33,122 nucleotides of DNA from JBBQXY01 sp051004815. GTDB taxonomy: Bacteria; Chloroflexota; Ktedonobacteria; Ktedonobacterales; Ktedonobacteraceae. A program made the position numbers and the translations under genes. The notes under the pieces are model-generated. The model saw nothing but the letters and a program-made list of their open reading frames with translations, did no database searches and had not been told where the DNA came from. Positions 1 to 7,365 of this stretch are shown here, piece by piece. The stretch lies in contig JBPCJY010000101.1 of assembly GCA_051004815.1 (NCBI GenBank), forward strand, positions 1-33,122, given 5' to 3'. How positions within the stretch are numbered: position 1 is the first letter of the stretch; every line of letters begins with the position of its first letter.

Positions 1-4
1 TCTC

Positions 5-119
5 TTATGTGTCGCTCCAGGCGACCCGTGGGGGTTTGTGTGGGAGTCAGTTTTGCAACCAGCGGCTGCAAACCTACCTCTCACACAAATCTATACGGGT
101 CGCTTGTAGCGACACATAA
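5..119. repeat. Long imperfect palindrome (115 bp)
   Basis: The outer 12 bases of each arm match perfectly (TTATGTGTCGCT at 5-16 against AGCGACACATAA at 108-119). The arms continue pairing inward, with a few mismatches, to a GC-rich centre near 50-72. Almost the whole element could therefore fold into one hairpin. It has no coding potential and lies upstream of the esterase gene. It could be a repeated extragenic palindrome, a MITE-like element or a terminator for a gene to the left of the window. The sequence does not decide among these. Confidence 0.8.
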
Positions 120-189
120 TAGAGGTCTCTTTATGGCACGAGTATAGCATGTTTTGGCAGATTGCATAAAGCTTTTGTTGCGGGTGTAC

Positions 190-219
190 TTGTGAAAGCC
201 ACTTATTCCGTGCTATACT
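190..219 (+). promoter_or_regulatory. Candidate promoter of the esterase gene
   Basis: A -35-like TTGTGA (190-195), an 18-base spacer and TATACT (214-219) with an extended TGC in front give TGCTATACT at 211-219. The esterase start codon lies about 37 bases downstream. The same nine bases occur on the minus strand at 141-149, so a divergent promoter pointing left is possible. Confidence 0.55.
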
Positions 220-255
220 CATCGCTGATAAGGTAAGATACACTATGCTATAGAA

Positions 256-1290
256 ATGCAGGTCAGGAAAATGCGTCCGTCTAATCGTCCGCGGCGTTCA
301 GTGATAGTGGAACGGCTCATCATTGCAGGAGGCATCCTCTTATCTCTACTAGCTATTACGGGCTATACAATTTATACGGTAAACTTGCATTCCAGTGCCA
401 TACAAAAAATCCGTACCTCCATTCCAAGATTATTGAACCCGGCACCAACAAAGCCCATCGTCACTTGCACTACGCCACAACACAAGCTCGGCGATACGAC
501 TATTTCCCTCTCTTCGGCAGGATTAACACGTACCTTCGTCCTGCACCTGGCACCCTCTTATGGCATCCAACCACAGGCACTGGTAATTAACTACCATGGC
601 TACAATTTTACCGCTCCCAAGATGGAGCAGTATTCAAATATGGCAGTGGAGGCAGATAAAGCAGGTTTCATCCTGGTCTTTCCCCAGGGGGCCGATAATC
701 CGCCATCCTGGAATGCTGGCATCGGCGCGTATGGACCAACAGGCGATGCTGACGATGTTCAATTTACGCGTGATATGCTCAGCTATCTTGAAAAAAGTTA
801 CTGTGTCGACACACACCGCATCTATGTTACCGGCTTCTCACTCGGAGGCGGTTTGGCGTATCGCGTCGCCTGTACTTTGACGAAGCAGATTGCCGCTCTC
901 GCCACGGTGGCAGGAGCGTTTTATCATGCTCCAGGTGGATGTCAACCATCGCGTCCTATCCCGGTGCTGGAAATTCATGGTCAAGCTGATCGCTATGCCC
1001 CTTACAACGGCAATCCAAGTGCTATGATGGCCGCAGTCTCTGTTTATCTGAATGTGTGGCTCAACCATGACCAGTGTAGTGGCTCGCCCGACACTATCTT
1101 CCAGCAAGGAGATGTCACCGGTTTAGAGTGGAAACACTGTGCTAATGGCACGGTGGTAGAGCACTACCGCATCAGTGATGGTGGTCACGTCTGGCCCGGT
1201 GGCGGCAATATTGCCACGCTCGGCTTTAGCACGCATGTGATTGATGCCAACGTGGTGATCTGGAATTTCTTGAGCCAGTATACGACGTAA
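256..1290 (+). CDS. Membrane-anchored PHB-depolymerase/LpqC-type esterase
   Basis: A 344-residue alpha/beta hydrolase of the family that holds extracellular poly-hydroxybutyrate depolymerases and feruloyl-type esterases. A basic N-terminus is followed by one hydrophobic segment (about residues 19-41), so the enzyme is probably secreted or tethered outside the membrane. The nucleophile is Ser195 in GFSLG. Asp245 (HGQAD) and His311 (DGGHVWPGG) fit the rest of the triad. FPQGADNPPSWN near 142-153 is typical of the family. Several cysteines could form disulfides outside the cell. The actual ester substrate cannot be read from the sequence. The start is uncertain: ATG 256 has no clear ribosome site, and ATG 271 follows AGGT at a better distance. 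The gene is convergent with the Nudix gene, 22 bases away. Confidence 0.85.
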   Translation: MQVRKMRPSNRPRRSVIVERLIIAGGILLSLLAITGYTIYTVNLHSSAIQKIRTSIPRLLNPAPTKPIVTCTTPQHKLGDTTISLSSAGLTRTFVLHLAPSYGIQPQALVINYHGYNFTAPKMEQYSNMAVEADKAGFILVFPQGADNPPSWNAGIGAYGPTGDADDVQFTRDMLSYLEKSYCVDTHRIYVTGFSLGGGLAYRVACTLTKQIAALATVAGAFYHAPGGCQPSRPIPVLEIHGQADRYAPYNGNPSAMMAAVSVYLNVWLNHDQCSGSPDTIFQQGDVTGLEWKHCANGTVVEHYRISDGGHVWPGGGNIATLGFSTHVIDANVVIWNFLSQYTT

Positions 1291-1312
1291 CGACAACTTC
1301 TGCATCTGGACA

Positions 1313-1795
1313 TCAGGGTAGAGAGTCTTCATGGCTGAGGTAGTGATCAAGGATGGTCATTTGCCGTTGCTGTAAGCGTTTGCGCAATTCCTCAACGCTT
1401 TGCCAGCACGGTTTCCCCTCGATACTTCCTTTAAGCTCACCGCCGATCATTTCGGCATCGTAGATCATGGTCAAGGTACTCATGCGCGAAAAACTACCGC
1501 TGGGCGTCGCGCTACAGTCAATCAGTCTATTGACCTGCAACTGGATACCGGTCTCCTCTGTACATTCGCGGCGGGCGGTTTCCAAGGGATGTTCCCGCCA
1601 ACGCATAAAACCACCGGGGAAGACAAAGCCTCCTTCGGGTCGCTCGACTACGAGGATTTTCTCTTGATGAAACACGATGACACAAACACAGCCAAAGGGA
1701 GGAAGATTGCCCACGAGGAGTAGATTGAGTATATTGAAAAAGATGCCAACCAGTCTCTGGAAGAGTCGATAGAGCAAGCGTTTCAGCACAAGCAC
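1313..1795 (-). CDS. Nudix hydrolase with hydrophobic N-terminus
   Basis: A 160-residue Nudix-fold pyrophosphohydrolase. The Nudix box is complete: G, five residues, E, seven residues, then RECTEETGI (about residues 62-84), which supplies the Mg-binding glutamates. The first 30 residues are rich in Leu, Phe and Arg and could form a membrane-associated amphipathic helix, which is unusual for a housekeeping Nudix enzyme. The substrate is unknown. The start is GTG at 1795, with purine-rich AAGGATAGGGG just upstream; a second GTG two codons on is an alternative. It is transcribed away from the sugar transport operon, from which a 26-bp-arm hairpin separates it. Confidence 0.85.
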   Translation of the reverse strand: MLVLKRLLYRLFQRLVGIFFNILNLLLVGNLPPFGCVCVIVFHQEKILVVERPEGGFVFPGGFMRWREHPLETARRECTEETGIQLQVNRLIDCSATPSGSFSRMSTLTMIYDAEMIGGELKGSIEGKPCWQSVEELRKRLQQRQMTILDHYLSHEDSLP

Positions 1796-1830
1796 ATAAC
1801 CCCTATCCTTCTTATTTTTCCACCATTCCT

Positions 1831-1860
1831 ATTGTACGTGCAAAGCCTGAACAATAGCAA
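1831..1860 (-). promoter_or_regulatory. Weak candidate promoter of the Nudix gene
   Basis: On the minus strand, TTGCTA (1855-1860), an 18-base spacer and TACAAT (1831-1836) precede the GTG start at 1795. The -35 overlaps the edge of the hairpin at 1858-1923. Confidence 0.3.
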
Positions 1861-1923
1861 TAGAGGGAAGTGAGTGTTTATGGCTTGACTAGTCCGACCA
1901 TAAACACTCACTTCCCTCTATTG
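1858..1923. terminator. Perfect 26-bp hairpin after the sugar ABC operon
   Basis: Bases 1858-1883 and 1898-1923 are perfect reverse complements of 26 bases, around a 14-base loop. It lies 30 bases past the permease stop codon and before the Nudix gene on the same strand, so its most likely role is termination or 3'-end protection of the transporter mRNA. No long T tract follows on the minus strand, so it is not a classical intrinsic terminator. It could instead be an extragenic palindromic repeat. Confidence 0.7.
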
Positions 1924-1953
1924 ATGTTGATATACCGACAATTTCTTAAGACG

Positions 1954-3216
1954 TTATCGCCCGCTACGAGCTTGTAATCGGCGTACGACGGCATCGACGG
2001 TAACAGCGACCAACAGGACGAGTCCTTCGACGATCTCCTTTACCTCGGTAGGTTGGCTTTTGAGAGCAAGGCCGTTGCCCAAGCTCCCAATAATGAGCAC
2101 GCCAAGGACAATGGCCCAGGCGGAACCGCGGCCACCAAAGAGACTAACGCCACCAATAACTGCAGCTGCGATAGCAGACAGCAAGAGCGTGGGGTCAATC
2201 TGACTTGCCACCTCCAGGCTACGTGATGCCGCGATAATACCACCTACGGCAGCAAAGGTTGAGCAGAGCGTAAAGACTGCAAGACGGATAGCTACTACAT
2301 TGATACCTGCACGGCGAGCAGCTTCCATATTGCCGCCGACGGCATAGATATGCCGACCGAAGGCAGTTTTGGTCAACATGAGCCAGGTCAGGGTTATCAA
2401 TCCAAAGAGGATAGCGGTTGAATAAGGCACGCCGAAGTAGCTTTCAAAGAGCACTACGGACCCTTCAATAATGATTGTGGCTCCCACTATCTGGGCTATA
2501 AGGAGTCCGAGAGGCGCGGTTCTCAAGCCAAGCTTCTTGCGCTTTGTATAGTTATAAATGAGACTACCAACATAGCAGAGTAATCCAATCGTGGGTAGTC
2601 CAACACCGAAAATGTCTGTCAAATAGCTCGTTGGTGTGCCCGCAATCGCATCAATAAAATCGTTATTAATGCCGAGTGTCGCTTGTCCGGCTAAGAGGAG
2701 CAGCAGTAAACCACTATAACCAATGGAACCTGCCAGGGTGACAATGAAGGAAGGCACACGCAGCACAGCAACGAAGATACCATTTATGAAACCAACCAGT
2801 GCTCCAGTCAGGAGCGCAACTGGAATCGCTACCCACGCGGGATACCCCATACGTTCCGAGAGTATCGCCATGACTACGGAGCAAAGTGTGCCTACGGCTG
2901 CTACCGAGAGATCTATTTCACCCAGCAGTAATACTAGAATACTCCCCAAGCCAAGCGTCCCGATAGTAGCAACCTGTAAGAGCAAATTTGTAAGGTTACG
3001 TGGTTCAAGAAATATTCCGTTGGTCACGATGCTAAAAAAGACCACAATAATAAGGAAGGTGACGAGCACAGGAATAAAGCCGAGATCACCGCGTAACAGC
3101 TGTCCAAATGACTGCCGTTGTACATAAGCTGGTACTTCCACAGAAGCAGCAGTGGCAGGCTGATCATTCAGCGCAGAAGAGTTATCAGCAGTATTTTCAT
3201 CGATTGTATCACTCAT
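1954..3216 (-). CDS. Sugar ABC transporter permease (XylH/RbsC family)
   Basis: A 420-residue inner-membrane permease of the carbohydrate (CUT2) class. After a polar N-terminus (about 35 residues) it shows many hydrophobic segments, about ten. The GSILVLLLGEIDLSVAAVG region near 92-110 is the conserved family signature. A further conserved region, AIGGVSLFGGRG-like (AAVIGGVSLFGGRGS), lies near the C-terminus. It pairs with the ATPase and lipoprotein genes upstream to form a xylose-type importer; the sugar itself is not determined. ATG 3216 has GGAGG eight bases upstream, and the gene overlaps the end of the ATPase gene by 8 bases, which indicates coupled translation. It is the last gene of the operon. 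Confidence 0.92.
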   Translation of the reverse strand: MSDTIDENTADNSSALNDQPATAASVEVPAYVQRQSFGQLLRGDLGFIPVLVTFLIIVVFFSIVTNGIFLEPRNLTNLLLQVATIGTLGLGSILVLLLGEIDLSVAAVGTLCSVVMAILSERMGYPAWVAIPVALLTGALVGFINGIFVAVLRVPSFIVTLAGSIGYSGLLLLLLAGQATLGINNDFIDAIAGTPTSYLTDIFGVGLPTIGLLCYVGSLIYNYTKRKKLGLRTAPLGLLIAQIVGATIIIEGSVVLFESYFGVPYSTAILFGLITLTWLMLTKTAFGRHIYAVGGNMEAARRAGINVVAIRLAVFTLCSTFAAVGGIIAASRSLEVASQIDPTLLLSAIAAAVIGGVSLFGGRGSAWAIVLGVLIIGSLGNGLALKSQPTEVKEIVEGLVLLVAVTVDAVVRRLQARSGR

Positions 3217-4057
3217 GCTTACTACCTCCGTTCACACCGTTACCATTCGTTTCCAGCAATTGGCCGAATTCCGCACCCGTGATTGCTGAGACCACCTGTT
3301 CAGGTGTAGTATCTTTGATGTTAAAGACTCCCACTTTGCGACCGAGGCGCAGCACAATGACGCGGTCTACCACTTCGAAGACGTCAGCAAGGTTATGCGA
3401 AATAACTACGACGGCCAGACCTTGCTCACGTAATCGCCGGATCAATTGCAAAACCTGGCGTGTTTGCGCCACCCCCAGAGCAGCTGTTGGCTCGTCCAGC
3501 AGTACAATCTTGGCATTACGTAGAATAGATTTGGCTACCGTGATGGACTGGCGTTGTCCACCGGAGAGTGATGCAACGAGGGTACGCACCGAAGGGATTT
3601 TTACATCTAAGGTGCGCAGAATCTCCAACGTCCGCTGTTCCATGGTAGTTTCAGCTAAAGTACGCCAGGGGGTGCGCTCTTCGTGTCCTAAAAAGAGATT
3701 GGCAACGACATCCAGGTTATCACAGAGAGCGAGGTCCTGGTATACCGTTTCGATGCCTAAACGAGTGGCAACTTGTGGACTAGAAATTTTGACTGGTTGG
3801 CCTTCTACAAAAATTTCCCCGCTGTCCGGCGGTCCAACCCCGGCGATGGTTTTAATCAGGGTTGATTTACCGGCACCATTATCGCCCACCAGGCCGACAA
3901 CTTCACCGGCATAGACCTCGAAACTCACATCAGTCAGCGCACGCACGGCTCCGAAGGATTTGTTGATACTGAGCAGGCGCAGCCGTGGTGTCGCACCCGA
4001 TGTGCTACCGGGTTCAGGGAGTGATGTTTCACCAACCGTAGGATTCATATCGGCCAT
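3209..4057 (-). CDS. Sugar ABC transporter ATP-binding protein (single domain)
   Basis: A 282-residue ABC ATPase that energises the sugar importer at the cytoplasmic face. It has Walker A GDNGAGKST, signature LSGGQRQS, Walker B IVLLDEPTAAL and the switch histidine in ISHNL. Classical XylG/RbsA/MglA proteins have two fused ABC domains and about 500 residues. This one has a single domain, as in FrcA-type systems, so it presumably acts as a homodimer. The start at 4057 is preferred because GGAGGG ends four bases before it; an upstream ATG at 4069 overlaps that ribosome site. The gene lies 139 bases after the binding-protein gene with a hairpin between them. Confidence 0.9.
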   Translation of the reverse strand: MADMNPTVGETSLPEPGSTSGATPRLRLLSINKSFGAVRALTDVSFEVYAGEVVGLVGDNGAGKSTLIKTIAGVGPPDSGEIFVEGQPVKISSPQVATRLGIETVYQDLALCDNLDVVANLFLGHEERTPWRTLAETTMEQRTLEILRTLDVKIPSVRTLVASLSGGQRQSITVAKSILRNAKIVLLDEPTAALGVAQTRQVLQLIRRLREQGLAVVVISHNLADVFEVVDRVIVLRLGRKVGVFNIKDTTPEQVVSAITGAEFGQLLETNGNGVNGGSKHE

Positions 4058-4141
4058 GTGGCCCTCCATATAGATGAGGTTACAAGTTGGTAGAACTCCA
4101 TCAAAAGGTGGTAGTCTCAGTAGAGTATACCACCTTCAATG

Positions 4142-4174
4142 GGTCGTTTGTAGCGAAAAACGCTACAAACGACC
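4142..4174. terminator. Intra-operon hairpin between binding protein and ATPase
   Basis: GGTCGTTTGTAGCG (4142-4155) and its exact reverse complement (4161-4174) surround a five-base loop, giving a perfect 14-bp stem. It sits 22 bases past the stop of the binding-protein gene. Such hairpins in ABC operons commonly stabilise or partly terminate the message, so that more binding protein than ATPase/permease is made. Its sequence nearly repeats part of the palindrome at 5-119. Confidence 0.75.
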
Positions 4175-4196
4175 GTGTGTGTTTATAAGCGAGTGA

Positions 4197-5348
4197 TTAC
4201 GGACAAATTCCGCCGGTCGTGCCAGCTGGAATACCTGCGCAGATATCACTCTTGGTTACAAAACCATCGGCCAGCACTGTCGATGCAATATTTGACTTAT
4301 CGACAGCCACCGGTACTTCGAGGACTGAAGGAATGGATGTTCCATCAGCGGTTTTCGTCTGGCCATTAACCAACGAGGCGGTGTCTGTCCCACTGCTGAT
4401 AGCAGCAGCGAGTTGTGCGGTCGCCATAGCCTCTTTAGTGATGGCTTTGTAGACGGTCATAGACTGGTCGCCCTTGAGGATATTCTGAATACCCGACACT
4501 GTGGCATCCTGGCCTGTGACCAGCACTTTACCGTTGAGGCGCTGGGCCTTGAGAGCCGCGATTACCGTACTCGCCATACCATCGTTGGCAACATAAGCGA
4601 TCTGAACGTTATTCGCGTTGGCGGTGAGTGCGCCTTCCATCTCTGTCTGGGCGGTGGGGTTGTCCCAGTTCGGTGTGTACTGGTCGTATATCTTCTTCAA
4701 CTTACCACTATCATAGAGAGGCTGGAGCACGCTCAAGGCACCCTGGCGGAACAGAATGGCGTTATTGTCCGTCTGTGCGCCATTGATCATGACCACGTTG
4801 TGATTGTTGCCCTTAATATAGCTCTGATAGTGATCCGCGATGTACTGGCCCTGTAAAGCACCCACTTTGACATTGTCGAACGAGACATAGTAGGCCAGGT
4901 CCTTGGATTGGATCAGGCGGTCATAAGCAATTACGGGTACATTCTGTACTTTGGCTTTCGCTACAATTGCTGCCGCTGCCGTACTATCACTGGCGGCTAC
5001 CACCAAGATACAATCGCCATTGGTCAGGTCTGCTTCGGCCTGGTTCTGCTGCTCAGTTGCACTGCCTTCGGCGTTATTGTAGTCCACTGTTGCGCCAGGG
5101 ATGAGCTGTTTTATATCCTGAATTAACAAGGGCTTATCCTTGCTATCCCAGCGAGCTGAAGTAGCCGTCTCCGGCAGGAGTACGCCAACCTTTTTACAGC
5201 CTTTACCGCCATTACCGCTAGTGGTGGGAGTACTACCGCTACCACTACCACCACTATTGGCACTGCCGCAAGCTGCGGCAAATAGGGAGAGCATGACAAC
5301 CATTATCAGTACGGTAAACGACCTGCGTTGTCGATTAACAAATTTCAT
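4197..5348 (-). CDS. Sugar-binding lipoprotein of the ABC importer (XylF-like)
   Basis: A 383-residue periplasmic-binding-protein-type lipoprotein that should capture a monosaccharide outside the membrane. The N-terminus is a lipoprotein signal: basic residues, a hydrophobic stretch, then a lipobox ending AAAC (about residue 27) and a Gly/Ser/Thr-rich linker. The mature part begins KKVGVLLPET and contains the NAEGSATEQQNQAEA and VPVIAYDRLI segments that resemble xylose-binding XylF/ChvE proteins. Xylose is therefore a reasonable but unproven ligand. The start at ATG 5348 puts the basic residues directly before the hydrophobic core, and AAGGA lies ten bases upstream; a longer frame upstream adds an implausible leader. 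It is the first gene of the importer operon. Confidence 0.92.
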   Translation of the reverse strand: MKFVNRQRRSFTVLIMVVMLSLFAAACGSANSGGSGSGSTPTTSGNGGKGCKKVGVLLPETATSARWDSKDKPLLIQDIKQLIPGATVDYNNAEGSATEQQNQAEADLTNGDCILVVAASDSTAAAAIVAKAKVQNVPVIAYDRLIQSKDLAYYVSFDNVKVGALQGQYIADHYQSYIKGNNHNVVMINGAQTDNNAILFRQGALSVLQPLYDSGKLKKIYDQYTPNWDNPTAQTEMEGALTANANNVQIAYVANDGMASTVIAALKAQRLNGKVLVTGQDATVSGIQNILKGDQSMTVYKAITKEAMATAQLAAAISSGTDTASLVNGQTKTADGTSIPSVLEVPVAVDKSNIASTVLADGFVTKSDICAGIPAGTTGGICP

Positions 5349-5405
5349 CGTGAACTTGTCCTTCCATTGTGTTTGTGCTAAACAGTACACAAACGTTACA
5401 ACTCT

Positions 5406-5435
5406 GAAGCATACGCTTCTTGAGAACGAAGCTTC
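5406..5435. promoter_or_regulatory. Small inverted repeats upstream of the importer operon
   Basis: GAAGC-ATAC-GCTTC (5406-5419) and the palindrome GAAGCTTC (5428-5435) share a half-site. They lie 58-87 bases upstream of the binding-protein start, where an operator would be expected. No convincing -35/-10 pair was seen, and the role is a guess. Confidence 0.25.
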
Positions 5436-5519
5436 TGGGAGACGCCAAACTAAATGCGTACTCTCTTGCTAAGTGTATTGCCCACCTCCTTTCCGACATA
5501 CGTTGCCGAACAGCGCATC

Positions 5520-6848
5520 TTAGCCTACGTTGACGGGAGTCTGCACCGGAGCAGGCTCAGGTATACTGGCTTCCTCTTCTCGCGCTACAAGTACGCGCTC
5601 CCAAGCCTTAAAAAACGGATAATATATGAGAGCGGAGACAGCGAGGTCAAAGAACTGGAGCAGACTTCCTTTAATGTCGCCGCCAGTTGCAAAAAACCCG
5701 CTGATTCCGATGGGGACGGTAAAAGGTTGAATGATAAGCGGTACATGTACCAGCCCGAAATAGAAAACAACGTAGTTGATGGTTACGATCAACACTGGTA
5801 CAAGCACAAATGGTATCATCATGATTGGATTGAGAACCATTGGCACACCAAATGTCACTGGTTCATTGATATTAAATATCGCCGGTCCAAGGGCTACCTT
5901 TCCTACTATACGCAACTGTGTCGAACGTGAGCGCAACATATAGATCACCAATGGCCAGGTTGCGCCGGACCCACCGAGATGCGCGAAAATATGGAAGAAT
6001 GGCTCCGTCACGATGCCATGCCCTCCGGTGGCGTTACCCGCGAGGGTAGTAAACCAGAATGGGGCGGCAATCGCCAGCACCACGTTCATGCCGTGAATGC
6101 CGACAGACCAGAGCAACATCATCAATATAATCTCAAGCAGTGCTGCTGGATAGCTGTCCTGCACCACCACCAGTGGTTTAAAGACCTCCATGAGCAAGAT
6201 TGGCAAGGTCAACTGGGTATTTTTGCCATCAATAATCGCCATATGCGAACTGACAAACCATTCCAGCAACCAGACCAGCGTCAGCAACAAAATTGTTGGC
6301 ACGAGGGCTTCAAAGGCCCGTGTCACATTCCTGGGTACACTTTTGGGCAAGCGTATCGTGAAACGTGAGCCACGAAACCAGCGCATAACCTCCGTCGTCA
6401 AAATACCGATAAAAATACCTACTAATAAACCCTGTCCATCAAAGTACGGCAGAATATCACCCAATCTCACATTATTCAGATTCGTGATCGGCATACTGGC
6501 AACCAGAAATAAGACCATCGCCAATATTCCTGGCTGCACCGGTTCGGTACGCCGGTACTGTGCCAGGCTATACGCTACACCAAAGGATAGAAACAAGGAC
6601 ATTAGCCCAAATGAAAGCTGATATGGCACTAATATGGCATAGGTATACTTGCTCACCAACTCCGCCAATATGGGGAAAGGAGGATTGGCGATAACGAGAA
6701 AGAGACTACCCGCGATAATCAACGGCAGTGTAAAAATAATGAAAGCATCACGTACAGCCTGCAAATACACGCTACTGGCCAAAGCACCAAGTGGTGGTAC
6801 CAAGTAGCGTTCAAACCAGTCACTGCTGCGTTCAATAATGCTGCTCAA
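5520..6848 (-). CDS. PTS transporter subunit EIIC (lactose/cellobiose family)
   Basis: A 442-residue integral membrane protein: the sugar-translocating EIIC subunit of a phosphotransferase system of the lactose/N,N'-diacetylchitobiose/cellobiose family. It shows a run of hydrophobic segments along its length and the family-typical region GPAIFNINEPVTFGVPMVLNP near residues 320-340. The NEP residues in it are part of the sugar site in this family. The start codon is TTG at 6848, overlapping the EIIB stop in TTGA, with AAGGAAAG inside the EIIB end acting as ribosome site. The two genes are thus translationally coupled. No EIIA gene of this family lies in the window, so the phosphoryl donor must be encoded elsewhere. 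Confidence 0.93.
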   Translation of the reverse strand: MSSIIERSSDWFERYLVPPLGALASSVYLQAVRDAFIIFTLPLIIAGSLFLVIANPPFPILAELVSKYTYAILVPYQLSFGLMSLFLSFGVAYSLAQYRRTEPVQPGILAMVLFLVASMPITNLNNVRLGDILPYFDGQGLLVGIFIGILTTEVMRWFRGSRFTIRLPKSVPRNVTRAFEALVPTILLLTLVWLLEWFVSSHMAIIDGKNTQLTLPILLMEVFKPLVVVQDSYPAALLEIILMMLLWSVGIHGMNVVLAIAAPFWFTTLAGNATGGHGIVTEPFFHIFAHLGGSGATWPLVIYMLRSRSTQLRIVGKVALGPAIFNINEPVTFGVPMVLNPIMMIPFVLVPVLIVTINYVVFYFGLVHVPLIIQPFTVPIGISGFFATGGDIKGSLLQFFDLAVSALIYYPFFKAWERVLVAREEEASIPEPAPVQTPVNVG

Positions 6849-7177
6849 GGTGTCGTCTTTCCTTCTGGTCTGCTTGGTAACAGACGCAGCACTTGTTCGA
6901 GTACCGCCTCACCATTCATGGTTGCATAATGAAAAGGTTCAATTAAAGCCACGGGCTTCCTTGCGGACGCCGCCAACTTCTCAATGCTCTTGCGCAGATG
7001 ACGGATTTGCGGTGCGATCAGCACAATGTCACATGTATCTACCTTCTCCGCGTATTCGCCTGCACTCAATGCATCCACGCTTAATGCACAATTACGCACT
7101 TTCGCTGCCGCGAGCATGCTATCCACCAATAGGCTGGTAGACATGCCCCAGCTACAAACAATCAATACCCGTATCAT
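6845..7177 (-). CDS. PTS transporter subunit EIIB (lactose/cellobiose family)
   Basis: A 110-residue cytoplasmic phosphocarrier that passes phosphate from EIIA to the sugar carried by EIIC. It begins MIRVLIVCSWGMSTSLL; Cys8 in CSWGMST is the phosphorylated residue, and the following loop is the classical P-loop of the family. The start at ATG 7177 follows a GGGGGGAG ribosome site at close spacing; an in-frame GTG five codons earlier overlaps that site. It is the first gene of the PTS operon, downstream of a sigma-54 promoter, and its stop overlaps the EIIC start. Confidence 0.92.
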   Translation of the reverse strand: MIRVLIVCSWGMSTSLLVDSMLAAAKVRNCALSVDALSAGEYAEKVDTCDIVLIAPQIRHLRKSIEKLAASARKPVALIEPFHYATMNGEAVLEQVLRLLPSRPEGKTTP

Positions 7178-7240
7178 GTCAACTCCCCCCACGAGTCTTG
7201 AGCTTCACTGCTGTAGTAGTAGTAGTATGTTCTGCAACAT

Positions 7241-7256
7241 GACACACTACAGTGTC
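7241..7256. promoter_or_regulatory. Inverted repeat in the PTS leader
   Basis: GACAC-ACTACA-GTGTC forms an inverted repeat with 5-base arms. It lies between the sigma-54 promoter and the EIIB start, where a repressor or leader-RNA structure could act. A trinucleotide GTA run lies just beside it (about 7212-7226). Confidence 0.3.
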
Positions 7257-7288
7257 AAAATCTTCCTCACGGGTACACTCATCTATAC

Positions 7289-7304
7289 AGCAATAATCAT
7301 GCCA
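7289..7304 (-). promoter_or_regulatory. Sigma-54 (-24/-12) promoter of the PTS operon
   Basis: On the minus strand this reads TGGCATGATTATTGCT and matches every defined position of the sigma-54 consensus TGGCAYRNNNNTTGCW. Transcription would begin near 7278 and give a leader of about 100 bases before EIIB. The gene directly upstream encodes a LevR-type sigma-54 activator, which fits this promoter class. Confidence 0.8.
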
Positions 7305-7307
7305 AAA

Positions 7308-7320
7308 TGTGTGCTACACA
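7308..7320. promoter_or_regulatory. Inverted repeat next to the sigma-54 promoter
   Basis: TGTGT-GCT-ACACA lies a few bases upstream of the -24 element and is followed by a related ACTTGACACAC segment. It is a candidate activator or repressor site. It is closer to the promoter than usual for sigma-54 enhancers, so the true enhancer may lie inside the end of the regulator gene. Confidence 0.35.
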
Positions 7321-7365
7321 CTTGACACACTAGAAAGGATGGCGGACCTGGCTCTCTTGATTTCA

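Noticed and set aside
3108..3914. 268-codon plus-strand frame over the sugar ABC ATPase gene
   Set aside because: It is antisense to a gene with complete ABC motifs; its translation is basic, Ser/Arg/Thr-rich and shows no domain.
5454..5930. 158-codon plus-strand frame over the end of the EIIC gene
   Set aside because: Shadow of the EIIC gene; composition is Tyr/His/Lys-rich and unlike a folded protein.
7212..7226. GTA trinucleotide run as a phase-variable repeat
   Set aside because: Only about five units, outside coding sequence and not placed between promoter elements.
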